This document shows, piece by piece, positions 22,682-33,092 of a DNA stretch of 64,000 nucleotides. How positions within the stretch are numbered: position 1 is the stretch's first letter; every line of letters starts with the position of its first letter. Origin of the DNA: Diphasiastrum complanatum (taxonomy: Eukaryota > Streptophyta > Lycopodiopsida > Lycopodiales > Lycopodiaceae). The stretch covers positions 41,955,862 to 42,019,861 of the forward strand of contig CM055110.1 in NCBI GenBank assembly GCA_029204225.1, read 5' to 3'. Below the pieces are notes generated by a model. That model worked only from the letters and a program-made list of their open reading frames with translations. It was not told the DNA's origin and searched no databases. The position numbers were made by a program, and so were the translations under genes.

Positions 22682-23147
22682 ATGGATTCTACTTCTAGCT
22701 CTGCTCTGATTGACAAGCTCAATGGAGAGAACTACCATCTCTGGAAGTTCAAGATGAGAGTTGTTCTTTTAGCCAAGCAACTATGGGACATTGTCGATGG
22801 TACTGAAATCAAGCCAAAGATTGATGCAGCTAGCATCACTAAACATGACCCACCATCGGTACTGGTTCCAAAACTACAAGCTTTTCACCCATTCTAAATT
22901 TGTGCAACTTGGAGACAACTCAACTCACTCCATTGAAGGTGAAGGAATAGTCAGGGCCGAATTTTAGAGAGGTGTTGTTAAGTTGTTGTCCAATGTTTTA
23001 TACATTTTGAACCTTATCAGAAATCTACTTTCTATAAGCAGAATCACTGATTCTGGTCGTAGGGTCAAATTCGATACAAAAGGCTGCCCTATTCTTGACA
23101 AGTCTAGGAAAGTCCTAGCTTATGGTAGAAGATGTGGCTACCTTTAC
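22682..23147 (+). pseudogene. copia gag start fused to protease by deletion
   Basis: ATG 22682 opens gag with LIDKLNGENYHLWKFKMRVV and LWDIVDGTEIKPK. After about 55 codons (near 22845) the sequence jumps, in another frame, to the segment just past the protease active site: MTHHRYWFQNYKLF, VQLGDNSTHSIEGEG, LLSISRITDSGRRVKFDT and RKVLAYGRRCGYLY. About 0.9 kb of gag and the DSG site are therefore missing, judged against the related copy at 15.2-16.3 kb. The match ends at about 23147, where a gypsy LTR begins. Confidence 0.85.
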
Positions 23148-24190
23148 TTTTACAAGTAGAAGTGATGAAGTCCTCCAAATCCAAGGTAGAGCCTCCAAAT
23201 GTCCTCCAAGCAACCTACAAGCTCCAAGATGCTCCCCAACTCCAAGCTAGAATGCCTCCACCTGCAAATAAGGATCTACAAGCCTCCAAGGATCTCTCCT
23301 CCGCCTGTGTCCCTACTCTTAAACACAAAGATAGATAACAAGTTGGCCTCAAGTATTCACCACCTAACCATAGCTAGATCCAAGCACGAAGCAAGACCTA
23401 TCTAGCACCCCCTTGCTAACCATAAACAAATCACAAGCATACCACAACAGACTATAGCATACTCAAGATCCAAACCCTACTTATGTCCCATACCATAAAC
23501 AAGATCCAAACCCTGAGCATACTACACACAAGAAAGTACTCTACACACTAGTAGCAACACTAGAGCATAAGCAAAGCAAGCAAGAGATATCTCTCCCCTC
23601 CCAATGGGCGCACTACTACCCTCATATAGATGGCCCATGGCCCCCTCCAGTGCACTGTGGAGTTCCATGCCCATCCAATGAGAGAGGGAAGCTTAGAGGA
23701 GTTAAAGAACCTCCATAGGCTTATGGAAAGTCAAGAGACTCCTTCCATAACCTATGACTCTTTGAGTGCCTTTCTTGTGGGAGTCGGGAACTCATTAGAT
23801 CCATTTGTATACTTTGGACCTAGACCATTTAAGTGATATGGTTCAAGGTTGAGGCCCAAGGTTTAGAAAAATAGTCATCCAATGACTTTCTAACACCTCT
23901 CTAGGTTCCATACCTCCATCCAAGGCATAGAGACCTACTTGCCCTTAACCAAGGACACTAGTATCTTAATCTAAGGAACCTACTCTTAATCCTAAGGATA
24001 CCCCTTATCCAAGGGTCACGTGACTCCATACCTCCGATCAACGTATAGTCACTTGCCTGCCCTTATCAAAAGGCACATACCCTTAATCCTAAGGGTAATC
24101 AATTTTCAAAGGTAACTTGCCATTTAGCCCCCAACACTAAATGGACCAAGAGGGGTATGAAGTGACTGCTAGTTACATAGGTATGTAACA
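23148..24190 (-). repeat. gypsy 3' LTR (minus)
   Basis: It begins on the minus strand with TGTTACATAC after the polypurine tract. Its left end (tacaagtagaagtga..., shared with 27138-27175) identifies it as the partner of the interrupted 5' LTR. The start TGTTAC is shared with the gypsy LTR at 6280-7043. Confidence 0.8.
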
Positions 24191-24203
24191 TTCCTTCCCC
24201 CTA
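24191..24203 (-). other. polypurine tract
   Basis: TTTAGGGGGAAGGAA on the minus strand immediately before the LTR start TGTTAC. Confidence 0.8.
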
Positions 24204-24757
24204 AACTTAAATTTTTTTTCTGTAGGGAAAATTTGGAAAATTCTTCTAGAGATCAGCCTCCTTTTCTCAGGTATCCTCTTCTTCTGATTTTTCCCTCCAC
24301 CTGCTGGTCCACTCATGAACTCATCACGAAGAAGTTCCACTAGATTTTCCACAGGGACTAGGGTCTCTCCAACCCCCAACGAGGGTTTCAACTTACTAAC
24401 GTGAAAACAGGATGAATTCCAACGTTAGTTGGAAGGTCTACCTTGTTTATCACTTGGATAACCTTAAAAAGACCGCAATACCTAGGTGCCAACTTCGCAC
24501 ACTTAATAGTTTTCAAGTCCCTAGAGTGACTAGGGACTCTCAGAAACATCCAGACGTTGACCATGAATAACTTGTGCTTCCGAGATAAATCAACATAGTT
24601 CCTTGCCCTGTCTTGGGCACTTCTTATGCTATCTTTAGCCAGCTGTAACATTTCTTGCATATTCGCAAGGAAATTAGTTGTGGCTTGCACCCGTAGGTTT
24701 TTCATGCCAACACTAATTGGTGATCGAGGTTGAGAACCATACATAAGCATGAAAGGG
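24204..24757 (-). pseudogene. gypsy integrase C-terminus and tail
   Basis: The 120-codon frame 24750-24388 reads MLMYGSQPRSPISVG, FLANMQEMLQLAKDSIRSAQ, RARNYVDLSRKHKLFMVNVW and LAPRYCGLFKVIQVINKVDL, the C-terminal domain of a Ty3/gypsy integrase. Below it LVPVENLVELLRDEF and a charged tail run to the polypurine tract, where chromodomain elements usually keep their chromodomain. The integrase catalytic core is absent. RT sequence joins directly at about 24757, so RNase H and most of integrase were deleted. Confidence 0.85.
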
Positions 24758-25165
24758 CTAAATTTGGTCGCTGAATACTTTTAAGAATACCACTACGAAT
24801 CTTCTCAAATATGGCCTGAACAAATCATTCATTATCTGTTGAAAAGTTGCCGGTGCATTGGTCAAACCAAAAGGCAACACAAAAAATTTGTAGTGACCAA
24901 AGCGAGTTTGAAACCCGATTTTTGGTATATCTTCTGCCTTAATGCGTATTTGATGGTAGCCTGATCTTAGATCTATCTTGATAAAGTACCCAACACCAAC
25001 AAGATAGTCTATTAGATCATCCATCTGTGGCAATGGATGTCTATTCTTAACGGTTACCTTGTGCAATTTCTTATAGTCGACGCAAAACCTTATAGTCCCA
25101 TCCTTCTTGGCAACCAGAACCACTGGTGATGCCCAAGGAGACTTACTAGGTTGTACCCACCCCTT
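24758..25165 (-). pseudogene. gypsy RT, second tandem copy
   Basis: [80 protein letters not shown] and [20 protein letters not shown] mark the fingers and palm of a Ty3/gypsy RT, up to the strand just before the YxDD site. It repeats the sequence at 25.29-25.66 kb about 504 bases away, in direct orientation. The catalytic YLDD is lost at the junction with integrase. Confidence 0.88.
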
Positions 25166-25664
25166 TAGCAAAAAAGTCACACTTAGACTCCTTGGCATAG
25201 AACTTTTCCCTTCTTAGGATGTCCAAGACAATCCTAAGATGCTCTCTATGTTCAACCAAAGTCTTACTAAACACTAGGATATCATCTAAGGATACCACTA
25301 TGAATTTTCCCAAATATGGCCTGAACAAATCGTTCATCATCTGTTGAAAAGTTGCCGATGCATTGGTCAAACCAAAAGGCAACACCAAAAATTTGTAGTG
25401 ACCACAACGAGTTCGAAATCTGATTTTTGATATATCTTCTACCTTAATTCGTATCTGATGGTAGTCTGATCTTAGATCTATCTTGGTAAAGTACCCAGCA
25501 CCAGCAAGATAGTCTATTAGATCATCCATCCGCGACAATGGATATGTATTCTTAACGGTTACCTTGTTCAATTTCTTATAGTCGATGCAAAACCTTATAG
25601 TCTCATCCTTCTTGGCAACCAGATCCACTGGTGATGCCCAAGGAGACTTACTAGGTTGTACCAC
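25166..25664 (-). pseudogene. gypsy RT, first tandem copy
   Basis: A 172-codon frame carries the same RT block as the neighbouring copy ([60 protein letters not shown]) and extends past the active site: [42 protein letters not shown]. The catalytic motif is SLDD instead of YLDD. After FFAKG the sequence returns to the start of the RT block, which defines the tandem duplication. The upstream linker ([20 protein letters not shown]) is readable in shifted frames up to about 25840. Confidence 0.88.
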
Positions 25665-26640
25665 CCCTTTTTCAGGTATTCATGTAAATGCCTACTTACC
25701 TCAACCTCTTCTGATGCACTCATCCTATAAGGACATTGTGCGATTGGAATTGCTCCAGGTATTAGGTCAATTTTATGATCAACTGTCCTTTCTGGTGGTA
25801 AACCTACAGGAAGGTCTAAAAAAACATCATTGAATTCCTACCTAAGTTCATTATAGGCTTCAAATTCTGTAGTGTTCTCACTCGGTATATTTATGGCATT
25901 TATATTAAGTTCTTCATCATTGTAGCAAATGATATCATTATGAAAACATAAATAAACTTTAAAATCAGAATTTTTCATAATAGAATTAAGTTCATGTTTA
26001 GAATAAGGGTTAACATTTGTAGTATCAACACTTAAACTAGCCTTGATCTTAATTAAAGAATTCTCATGCATAAAAGATAAAGATTTTTTCAACAAAATCA
26101 ATTTTCAATGACTTGTTCTTATCAAAATGCCATTATTGCCCGAGAACAATATCTACATTAGATAATGCAACAACATGGCATTTTAGTTTTGCAAAATAAT
26201 CCTGAATGTGCAATTCTACATCAGCAACAACAAAATCCATCAAATTGGAATCACTTCTCGATGCCATTGCCACAAGGTATTTTTTTCTCACTTTTTTTTG
26301 GTAGGAAGGTTTAGGGTCTGAACCAATTTACATTAATAAAGTTATGAGTGGATCCCGTGTCAAAAAGAACATTAACAACATGATCATTAACTTTACCTTT
26401 AATGCAAATCAGGTCATTAGGTCCAAAAACTAAAGAACTAAGGAAACAAACATCCATCTCATTACTGCGAGATAGATTACCTGAGGTTGAAGCTTGGTTT
26501 TTGATGCAATCATGTGCAAGGTGACCGTCGCCATTGCACTTGAAGCACAGGTTCTTGGAATTGGGATGTGTATCACTAACAGCTTCCCTATCCTTCCTCT
26601 TAAATTGAAAACCTTTTTTCTGCTTCCTACATTGTCATTT
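25665..26640 (-). pseudogene. gypsy gag zinc knuckle, protease and linker
   Basis: Reading down the minus strand from about 26560: CFKCNGDGHLAHDC (CX2CX4HX4C), KNQASTSGNLSRSNEMDVCF, then FDTGSTHNFI (intact DTG protease signature, about 26340-26380) and degenerate protease codons with VDIVLGQ-WHFDKN. The frame 26101-25838 continues as the linker ahead of RT and ends [17 protein letters not shown] in the next segment. Stops and shifts occur throughout. The gag domain proper, upstream of the knuckle, is missing. Confidence 0.78.
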
Positions 26641-27123
26641 TCATGAAACTAGGAGATAGAAAGATGTAACTAATGAAGTTTGGATGAAAACTTCATTGTT
26701 TTAGATCTGATTTTCAGATTTACAGGTTTGAAAAATAGAACTTCAAAATGAAAATTAGAACTTTAAACATTTCATTTATGCAAAAAAAACATTAGTTTTG
26801 ATCAAAATACAAAGCTAGAATCAATCGTTTTTGCAAAAAAGAGTTTGTGTATGTACAGGAAGACTTCCTGTAACCCTCTCACAAATCTTTTTTCAGAACT
26901 TTTAAAATCCCAAAGCCTACTTTAAAACTTCTCTAACATGATTAAAAATCAGCCCCTAAACAATTATATAAACATCACTACTCTCTTCCAAAGAGAACTA
27001 GATCCATTGGGTACTTCAAGCTTCCTACAACTAGAAAAGCCAATAATCTTCCCCAAAAAAAAATTTAGTTGGTGATCTTAATAGAACTTGAAGAAGGTTA
27101 GAAAGGTTACCATCCTTTGTCTA
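26641..27123. other. non-coding leader of the gypsy element
   Basis: Between the primer-binding site and the zinc-knuckle codons there is no gag sequence. The stretch is AT-rich with short inverted repeats around tgaagtttggatgaaaacttca. It is probably the untranslated leader after loss of gag. Confidence 0.5.
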
Positions 27124-27135
27124 GCTCTGATACCA
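27124..27135 (-). other. primer-binding site (iMet tRNA)
   Basis: GCTCTGATACCA, complement of TGGTATCAGAGC. The LTR end (acttctacaagtagaagtg, itself palindromic) follows directly. Confidence 0.9.
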
Positions 27136-27175
27136 CTTCTACAAGTAGAAGTGAAAAAGTCCTCCAAATCCAAGG

Positions 27176-27494
27176 TCATTAGGGGAAATATAGGCTCAAA
27201 ATGGGCCCTTTAAGAAATTTCACTTTAGAGAGAGGTTACATAGAGAGAGAATGAAAACCGATAACTTCTGGTCGTCGTTTTCCGAGTTTTCGGCCTTGCC
27301 TGACGTTTAACTAGTATGGTTAACTTCATATTATAGTTAGTTATGCATGAGATGTAATAACTTCTCTTCATGCTCGTTCCAAAATTCGGGACTAGATATT
27401 TAAGACTGAAAATCTTGGTGTGCTCAATGCAAAACTGAAGCGGGAGAGGCAAAACTTTTGAAATCATTGTATGCTTATAGTGAAATATGAGGCG
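27176..27494 (+). repeat. left terminal inverted repeat
   Basis: Pairs with 32773-33092. Shared stretches include TCATTAGGGGAAATAT, GGGCCCTTTAAGAAAT, CGGCCTTGCCTGAC and TGCTCGTTCCAAAATTCGGG. Confidence 0.88.
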
Positions 27495-27600
27495 GGACGA
27501 TTTTTCAATGCGATATAAACATTACAAAAGTAAGGAATGCTAGATCTATTCATATTGATTTACTGTAGTTTGATTCATTTACATGATTGTAGCTTTAACA

Positions 27601-28085
27601 ATGGCAATGTTCCACTTGCATGTTGCTCTTCCAATGGAATGCACTCCAATTATTAAGAAAAATGCGGAAGTTGTAGAGAATGCTGCTGCAGTTGTTAGAT
27701 AATTGAGAATGAATAATCATATGAATATAGATTTGTGGGTGGATGGATCAATTTATCCTATTGATCCAGCTACCAATTTGTGTCAAGATTTTAAGTCTGT
27801 AATTCATCTTCTCAAATATGTATGTGAAGGAAATAGCGGATTACTTGGATATTGTCAAAGGTTGCGTGATATTGGAATGCATAGCATATCTTGTCTTAAT
27901 CAACAATTACAGTTTGCTAATCAGCAATTGCTTCATTATGTGCAACACACTAGTGCTGAAAACAATGCACTCAAGAATGCTATGTCAGAGTTGAATGCCA
28001 TTGTCACTACTCTTCGGGGATCAAACCAAAAAATGTTAGAATCCATGGAAAAGTTGCGATCCGAGAGTTTAAAATCTGCTGCTGA
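27601..28085 (+). pseudogene. inverted second copy of gene 1, first exon
   Basis: From ATG 27601 the frame reads MAMFHLHVALPMECTPIIKK, then a TAA at 27700-27702, then MNNHMNIDLWVDGSIYP, FVCEGNSGLLGYC-like and a long Gln/Asn/Leu coiled-coil region (SCLNQQLQFANQQLL, ENNALKNAMSELNA, MLESMEKLRSESLKS). It is the same protein segment as the minus-strand first exon at 32.2-32.77 kb, read in the opposite direction, so it belongs to the extended inverted arm. The arm on the right has Glu where this copy has the stop. The match ends near 28085, where an inverted piece of gene 2 begins. The segment has no basic region or downstream exons. Confidence 0.75.
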
Positions 28086-28610
28086 TTATATGTTCCTCTT
28101 GCATCTTATGGCCTCCTAAACAAATGATAATGATTTGATGGCCATAATGACATTGGTTGCATATGGATTAAAAGATGAATGATATACACAAATCTCATTA
28201 TTTTGAAAGTGTTTCAAATAATGAGATAGAGACATATCTTTTTCTCCCGGTTGATACCCCACATACGCCTCCATGTCTCATACCAAAGGCATCTATTTCA
28301 ATAGCATCCTGTAAATGAGAAAAGAAAATAAATTTAGAATTATGCATAACACTGCAAACTCAATAAGAAAACTGAACAATATCAATACCAATATAATATC
28401 TACGTACCAAATCATAATCATCGACGTTTGCTCTGCTAATGTCATGTCCTGTAATGGCCTCTACATTTTTGGAGGGGATATATATCTAGGCCTTGGGGAA
28501 ATTTTTTTCATTAATCCAAAAATTCCTCCTTTGTAGGCAAATGTTTCATAGGCCTTAGATTTTTCAATCATGGCCTCTAGGCCTCATTTTAGAATTCTAG
28601 CAATTCTATG
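28086..28610 (-). pseudogene. inverted partial copy of gene 2
   Basis: The reverse complement of this block matches 29376-29905 at about 90% by eye, including the exon ends and the intron between them (donor gtacgtag, acceptor tttacag). It therefore arose by DNA-level inverted duplication, not from mRNA. Small deletions and stops break the coding sequence. It carries neither end of gene 2. Confidence 0.8.
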
Positions 28611-28941
28611 CTGCCATTGAGGGCTACGTATATGAGAAGGCAGAGAGATTAGCAAGGTGTGCAACTATAGATAGTTGAGGGTGTAACAACCAAACATGAA
28701 TGCAAAAATGCAAGCTGTATTTGTACATATTTTCTTTTTGGTCTTATTTCTATTGTAATGGGTTGTCGATTGAGATCGTGACCTCTTACACCTATTTGGG
28801 AGTACTTTTCTCTGGTCCACTACTCAAATTTTGATCAACAGCCCTCAGCAAACTCCCTAAGGAGCATACTGCTCTTGTTCATATGGAGAGATTTTGTTTC
28901 ACATATGTATCCACAAAAGAATATCTCGTCTTCTAATCAAA

Positions 28942-30112
28942 GGAATGGCTTTTGTCTTTTACATATCTACTGAAATTCTAGATGATGAGTCTGTTGAATC
29001 TTCAACTGTTCCATTGATCGAAGCATTTTCACCTACTCCAGTTGATGTAGATGATGCAGATACTGATATAGGGGTTGAAATTGAAGCATCTATGACTTCA
29101 GATTATCAAAAAACTCTCCCTCGTTCTACAATCCTCTTTGATTCTCTTCCATTTGCATCTCCTGTTAATCAATTAACTCGACTCGATGTTACCTTATATT
29201 TTTATAAATAATGAAAGTTATATTTCATTTCATGATATAGAAGATGTTTTGAATTTGAGAGAGGATGAAATCCTCTCGATTTTTGCTCAAAATTTATCAG
29301 AATTTTCTTACATTGTTGATTACACATATGATGACTTTGAAAGTGAGATAGATTATGATGAAGATGGCAATTTGAAATCTAGCAATGAGGCCTTGGAGGC
29401 CATGATTGAAAAAACTTTGCCTACAGAGGAGAAATTTTTGGAATTCCAAAAAAATTATCCTCCAAGGCCTAGATATATCCCCTCTGGAAATGTAGAGGCC
29501 ATTGGAGGACATAACACTAGCAGAGCAAATGTCATTGAATACGATGATTATGATCTGGTACGTAGACATTATATTGGTATTGATATTGTTCAGTTTTCTT
29601 ATTTCAAACACTGCGTTAAAGTATGAGTTTGCAGTGTTATGTATTCTAAATTTATTTTCTTTACTCGTTTACAGGATGCTATTGAAATAGATGCCTTTGG
29701 TATGAGACACGGAGGCATTCGAGTTGTATCAGCTGGGAGAAAGGATGTGTCTCTATCTCATTATTTGAAAAACTTTCAAAATAATGAGATTTGTATATAT
29801 CATTCATCTTTTAATCCATATGCAACCACGGCCATTATGGCCATCAAACCATTATCAGTTTGTTTAGGAGGCCACAAGTACGCAAGAGGAACATATAAAA
29901 TAATTTTTGTGAAAAGAGATTTGGCTATTAAAATATTGGGTTATACTCCCAATGAGACTACAAAAAGATCATCTGCAATGGCCCTTTATTCAGGTTACAT
30001 TGATATGAGCAAAAAGAAAAATTTAGAATTTTTGGATTCATATGAAAGGAGATTATTCCGTCATGACACTACCATCCGTCTAAATCTTGAAGAGGATGAT
30101 GATGATAATTAA
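28942..30112 (+). pseudogene. gene 2 of the inverted-repeat element, unrecognised
   Basis: A candidate start is ATG 28942 (MAFVFYISTEILDDESVESS). The acidic N-terminal part ends in a frame change near 29185, after which MLPYIFINNESYISFHDIED, LREDEILSIFAQNLSEFSYI and an acidic stretch continue. An intron at 29558-29674 (GT-AG, 117 bases, phase 0) joins NVIEYDDYDL to DAIEIDAFGMRHGGIRVVSA. The second exon continues YHSSFNPYATTAIMAIKPLS, GGHKYARGTYKIIF, YERRLFRHDTTIRL and an acidic tail to TAA 30110-30112. I recognise no domain. It may be an accessory protein of the element. Gene 1 ends 132 bases away on the other strand. The start and the 5' exon structure are uncertain, and at least one frameshift is present. 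Confidence 0.6.
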
Positions 30113-30244
30113 ACAATTTTCTGTAATAGATTTTTGATATATTACAAGGATCTCTCTTTTGCTGTGAATTTGAATGCCTTTCGAAAAATTGTAACACTTG
30201 GCGAGTTTTTAGTTTGATATCTAATTGTGCTCTTCTATAAAACC

Positions 30245-32773
30245 ACTAAAAAAGTTGAGCTAAATATTTATTTCTTGAATTGTGTCCTCCATGATTTGTT
30301 GCTCTATGAAATGCTCCCCTTGCTTGCCAATGATATTTTTCTATGCCTTGTGATGACCAAATACTTAAGCTCCCATATTCCTTTGCAAAATAAGTTGCAT
30401 GATGAAGAATGGATGTGCTACAAACAATAGTTTTGATTAGTTACATCAGTAGAAAAAAATATAAGCCTGAATGAGAAAAGTACCAGATAATGATATAGGT
30501 TAGCACCTTGTAATGAGTAACGTTGTCTTTTCTCCAACAATTATGTACAGATTTTACAAATGTGGTGCAACGATTTTGCAAAGTCCTCATATCTTCTGAT
30601 GATAGATTTTCTTTTCTGATAATACCTATGAGTTTGTCTAAGTCGTGTCCACACTTGTCCCTTTTCAACTCGATTACTTCCTTCCAGTGTTCGTGTGGCT
30701 TGAAGAACAATTTCTCTCCAAATTTCGTATCTGACACTTGATTCTTTGCATGTGTGATTGGATAAGAATATTCTTGCTTTAGCACCTCCAATTGATGGCT
30801 TATTAGGAACGTTTCCTTTTTTTCCGGAGAGTCTAGCACTTTTTTCAATCGTGACATTCCCTTTATGTAGTCCTGCATTTGACAGAACTATTTCCAACCT
30901 CCTAATTGCTGCTTTGGCCACAGACTCCGGTTGGTCTATGATTCCATGCTAGTAGAATATGCACGTAAATAAGTTTTTCAATAATACGCATCTCAACATG
31001 CAATGTGCATATGTGAACATTTTTTAATGGAATTGGCAGAACACTTTTCATATTTGGATCTTCAGCTTCTCGTGTTGGGCCAGTGTTTGTTGATCGGTCC
31101 AAATTCATATTGTAGCAATCCTTCATGCAATAAAGACATGGATGCTTTGATGTTGTCCCACGAGACACATTATACATACATTTTAATGTTTTTAAATCCC
31201 TTGCAAGGTGCCATTGAATTTGAAAACTTCCATGGTTTTTGACTATGAATTTCTCACCCTCCAAATGTCTCTTTATAATCTCGCCATAATTTGTTCTTCA
31301 AAATATCCATAAAAGTATTTTATGTAGGTCCTCTTTCAAGACCTGTAGAGAAGCAAGTAATGCATGATATGTCAATAAAAACTGGCAAGGTATGAATTGT
31401 TAATAACGATATTCTATATGAAAATTGAATTGTATACCTGGAATGCCGCCGACCACCATATCTCGATTGAACACTGAATGTTCAATCATCTGTATCTGAA
31501 ATTTTGTTCATCAAAGTGACACTCACTCGTTCCAACTTTTGACCCTTGATGATTTCATATTCATCCAATTTTATTACAATAATGATCTTTCCATTTACTT
31601 GATGTTCGTCTAGTTTATAGAATTGAATTATGTATTTTAGAACATTTTCAATATCAAAAAAAATATTATTGCAATCGTTGTAATTGAGCTCACCATATTC
31701 TGATTTATATAATTCAGTTATATGAAGTGGTTGGCCAACTACTTTGAACATTCCGTCATTATAATGATTTCTTGTTAATCTTACCCGATATGGACACGGA
31801 AGATAAATTTTTTTCACCATCACTTGGAAAAAAAAGCTTCTTTAACTATTCTAAAAAAAGTAGAATAAACATTTCTGCTAATTCCAGATACATCACATTT
31901 GCATCCAAGTATGATTGAACCTTAATCAAAACAGTCTCTGCAATTTCATTTTTCATTTTTTCGAACCGAGCATTTTTCATCATTTCCTTTGCTGACTTTT
32001 TTGGTAAAACATGACTTAAAGATGATCCAATGCATGAATGATCTGTTAAATAGTTCTTTGCCACCAAACATGATCTGCAACAAACATATGAAATTCAAAT
32101 TATGTTTAATAAATAAATAATCCATGTTATCAAGTGCAAATCAGTCTTAAATGACATATAGAAGTCAAATAAACAATTTATATGACAACATACTTGAATG
32201 TTTGAATTCTTTTTTTCTGATTGTCGCTATGTGTAGATAACTTCATCGATACTCTTTTTCTTTTCCTCTTCATCATTGTCTTTTTTATAACTTTTATATC
32301 AACAATAGATTTTAAACTCTTGGATCGCAACTTTTCCATGGATTCTAACATTTCTTGGTTTGATCCATGAAGAGTAGTGGTTGTAGCATTCAACTCTGAC
32401 ATAGCATTCTTGAGTGCATTGTTTTCAACAACTAGTGTGTTGCACATAATGAAGATGATTGTTGATTTGCACGTTGCAATTGTTGATTAGCAAACTGTAA
32501 TTGTTCATTAAGACAAGATATGCTATGCATTCCAATATCATACAACCTTTAACAATATCCAAGTAATCCGCTATTTCCTTCACATACAAATATGAGAAGA
32601 TGAGTTATGGACTTAAAATCTGGACACAAATTGGTAGCTGGATCATCAGGATAAATTGATCCATCCACCCACAAATCTATATTCATATGATTATTCATTC
32701 TCAATTCTCTAACTATTGCAACAACATTCTCTACAAATTTCGCTTTTTTCTTAATATATGGAGTGCATTTCAC
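30245..32773 (-). pseudogene. gene 1 of the inverted-repeat element, candidate transposase
   Basis: Four exons can be read on the minus strand: ~32773-32194, 32074-31438, 31342-30507 and 30417-30245, with GT-AG introns. The first junction is in frame (IQTFK to SCLVAKNYLTDH). Exon 1 has MNIDLWVDGSIYP, a coiled coil and a basic KRKRKR stretch. Exon 3 has FMDILKNKLWRDYKETFGG, then HLARDLKTLKCMYNVSRG, HPCLYC, LPIPLKNVHICTLHVEMRII and KPSIGGAKARIFLSNH. Exon 4 has SIWSSQGIEKYHWQARGAFH and RATNHGGHNS, ending TAG 30245-30247. The DLK...G...PCxYC and QGIEK...R...GG patterns recall transposon-encoded proteins of other eukaryotes, but I cannot name a family. Stops and frameshifts near 32590, 31850, 31260, 30900 and 30745 inactivate it. 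Confidence 0.6.
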
Positions 32774-33092
32774 GCCTCATATTTCACTATAACATACAGT
32801 GATTTCAAAAGTTTTTTTACTCCCACTTCAGTTTTTGCATTGAGCACACCAAGATTTTCAGTCTTAAAGCTCTAGTCCCGAATTTTGGAACGAGCATGAA
32901 GAGAAGTTATTACATCTCATGCTTAACTAACCAATTTTCTGAACTTAACCATACCAGTTAAATGTCAGGCAAGGCCGAAAACTTGAAAAACGACGACCAA
33001 AAGTTATCGGTTTGCATTCTCTCTCTACGTAACCTCTCTCTAAAGTGAGATTTCTTAAAGGGCCCTTTTTGAGCCCATATTTCCCCTAATGA
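32773..33092 (-). repeat. right terminal inverted repeat
   Basis: Inverse partner of 27176-27494. Beyond it, toward the interior, the arm continues to match the left arm to about 32298 after a small deletion here. Confidence 0.88.

Larger units (their letters stand above)
23148..27175 (-). mobile_element. Ty3/gypsy retrotransposon, deleted and rearranged (minus)
   Basis: 3' LTR, polypurine tract, integrase C-terminus, two tandem RT copies, protease/gag zinc knuckle, primer-binding site and the first ~40 bases of the 5' LTR are in order on the minus strand. It is inserted in the copia protease at 23147. RNase H, the integrase core and most of gag are missing. The 5' LTR is cut off at 27175 by the inverted-repeat element that follows. 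Confidence 0.83.
27176..33092. mobile_element. candidate DNA transposon with long terminal inverted repeats
   Basis: The first bases TCATTAGGGGAAATAT at 27176 are repeated in inverse orientation at the right end (…CCCCTAATGA to 33092). The two ends match over about 320 bases at roughly 90% by eye, and after a ~145-base gap in one arm the inverse match resumes to about 28085 and 32298. Between the arms lie two convergent intron-containing genes, both decayed, plus an inverted partial copy of one of them. No gag, pol or primer-binding site is present, so it is not a retroelement. The left end interrupts the gypsy 5' LTR. No long target-site duplication is obvious, and the sequence right of 33092 does not resume the LTR. 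Superfamily not identified. Confidence 0.65.

Noticed and set aside
27176-33092. Assignment of the inverted-repeat element to Mutator (MULE)
   Set aside because: Long inverted repeats fit, but I see no 9-11 base target-site duplication and no MULE transposase motif, so the superfamily is left open.
27176-33092. Polinton/Maverick-type element
   Set aside because: The long inverted repeats are similar, but no DNA polymerase B, retroviral-type integrase, packaging ATPase or capsid genes are present, and the unit is far too short.
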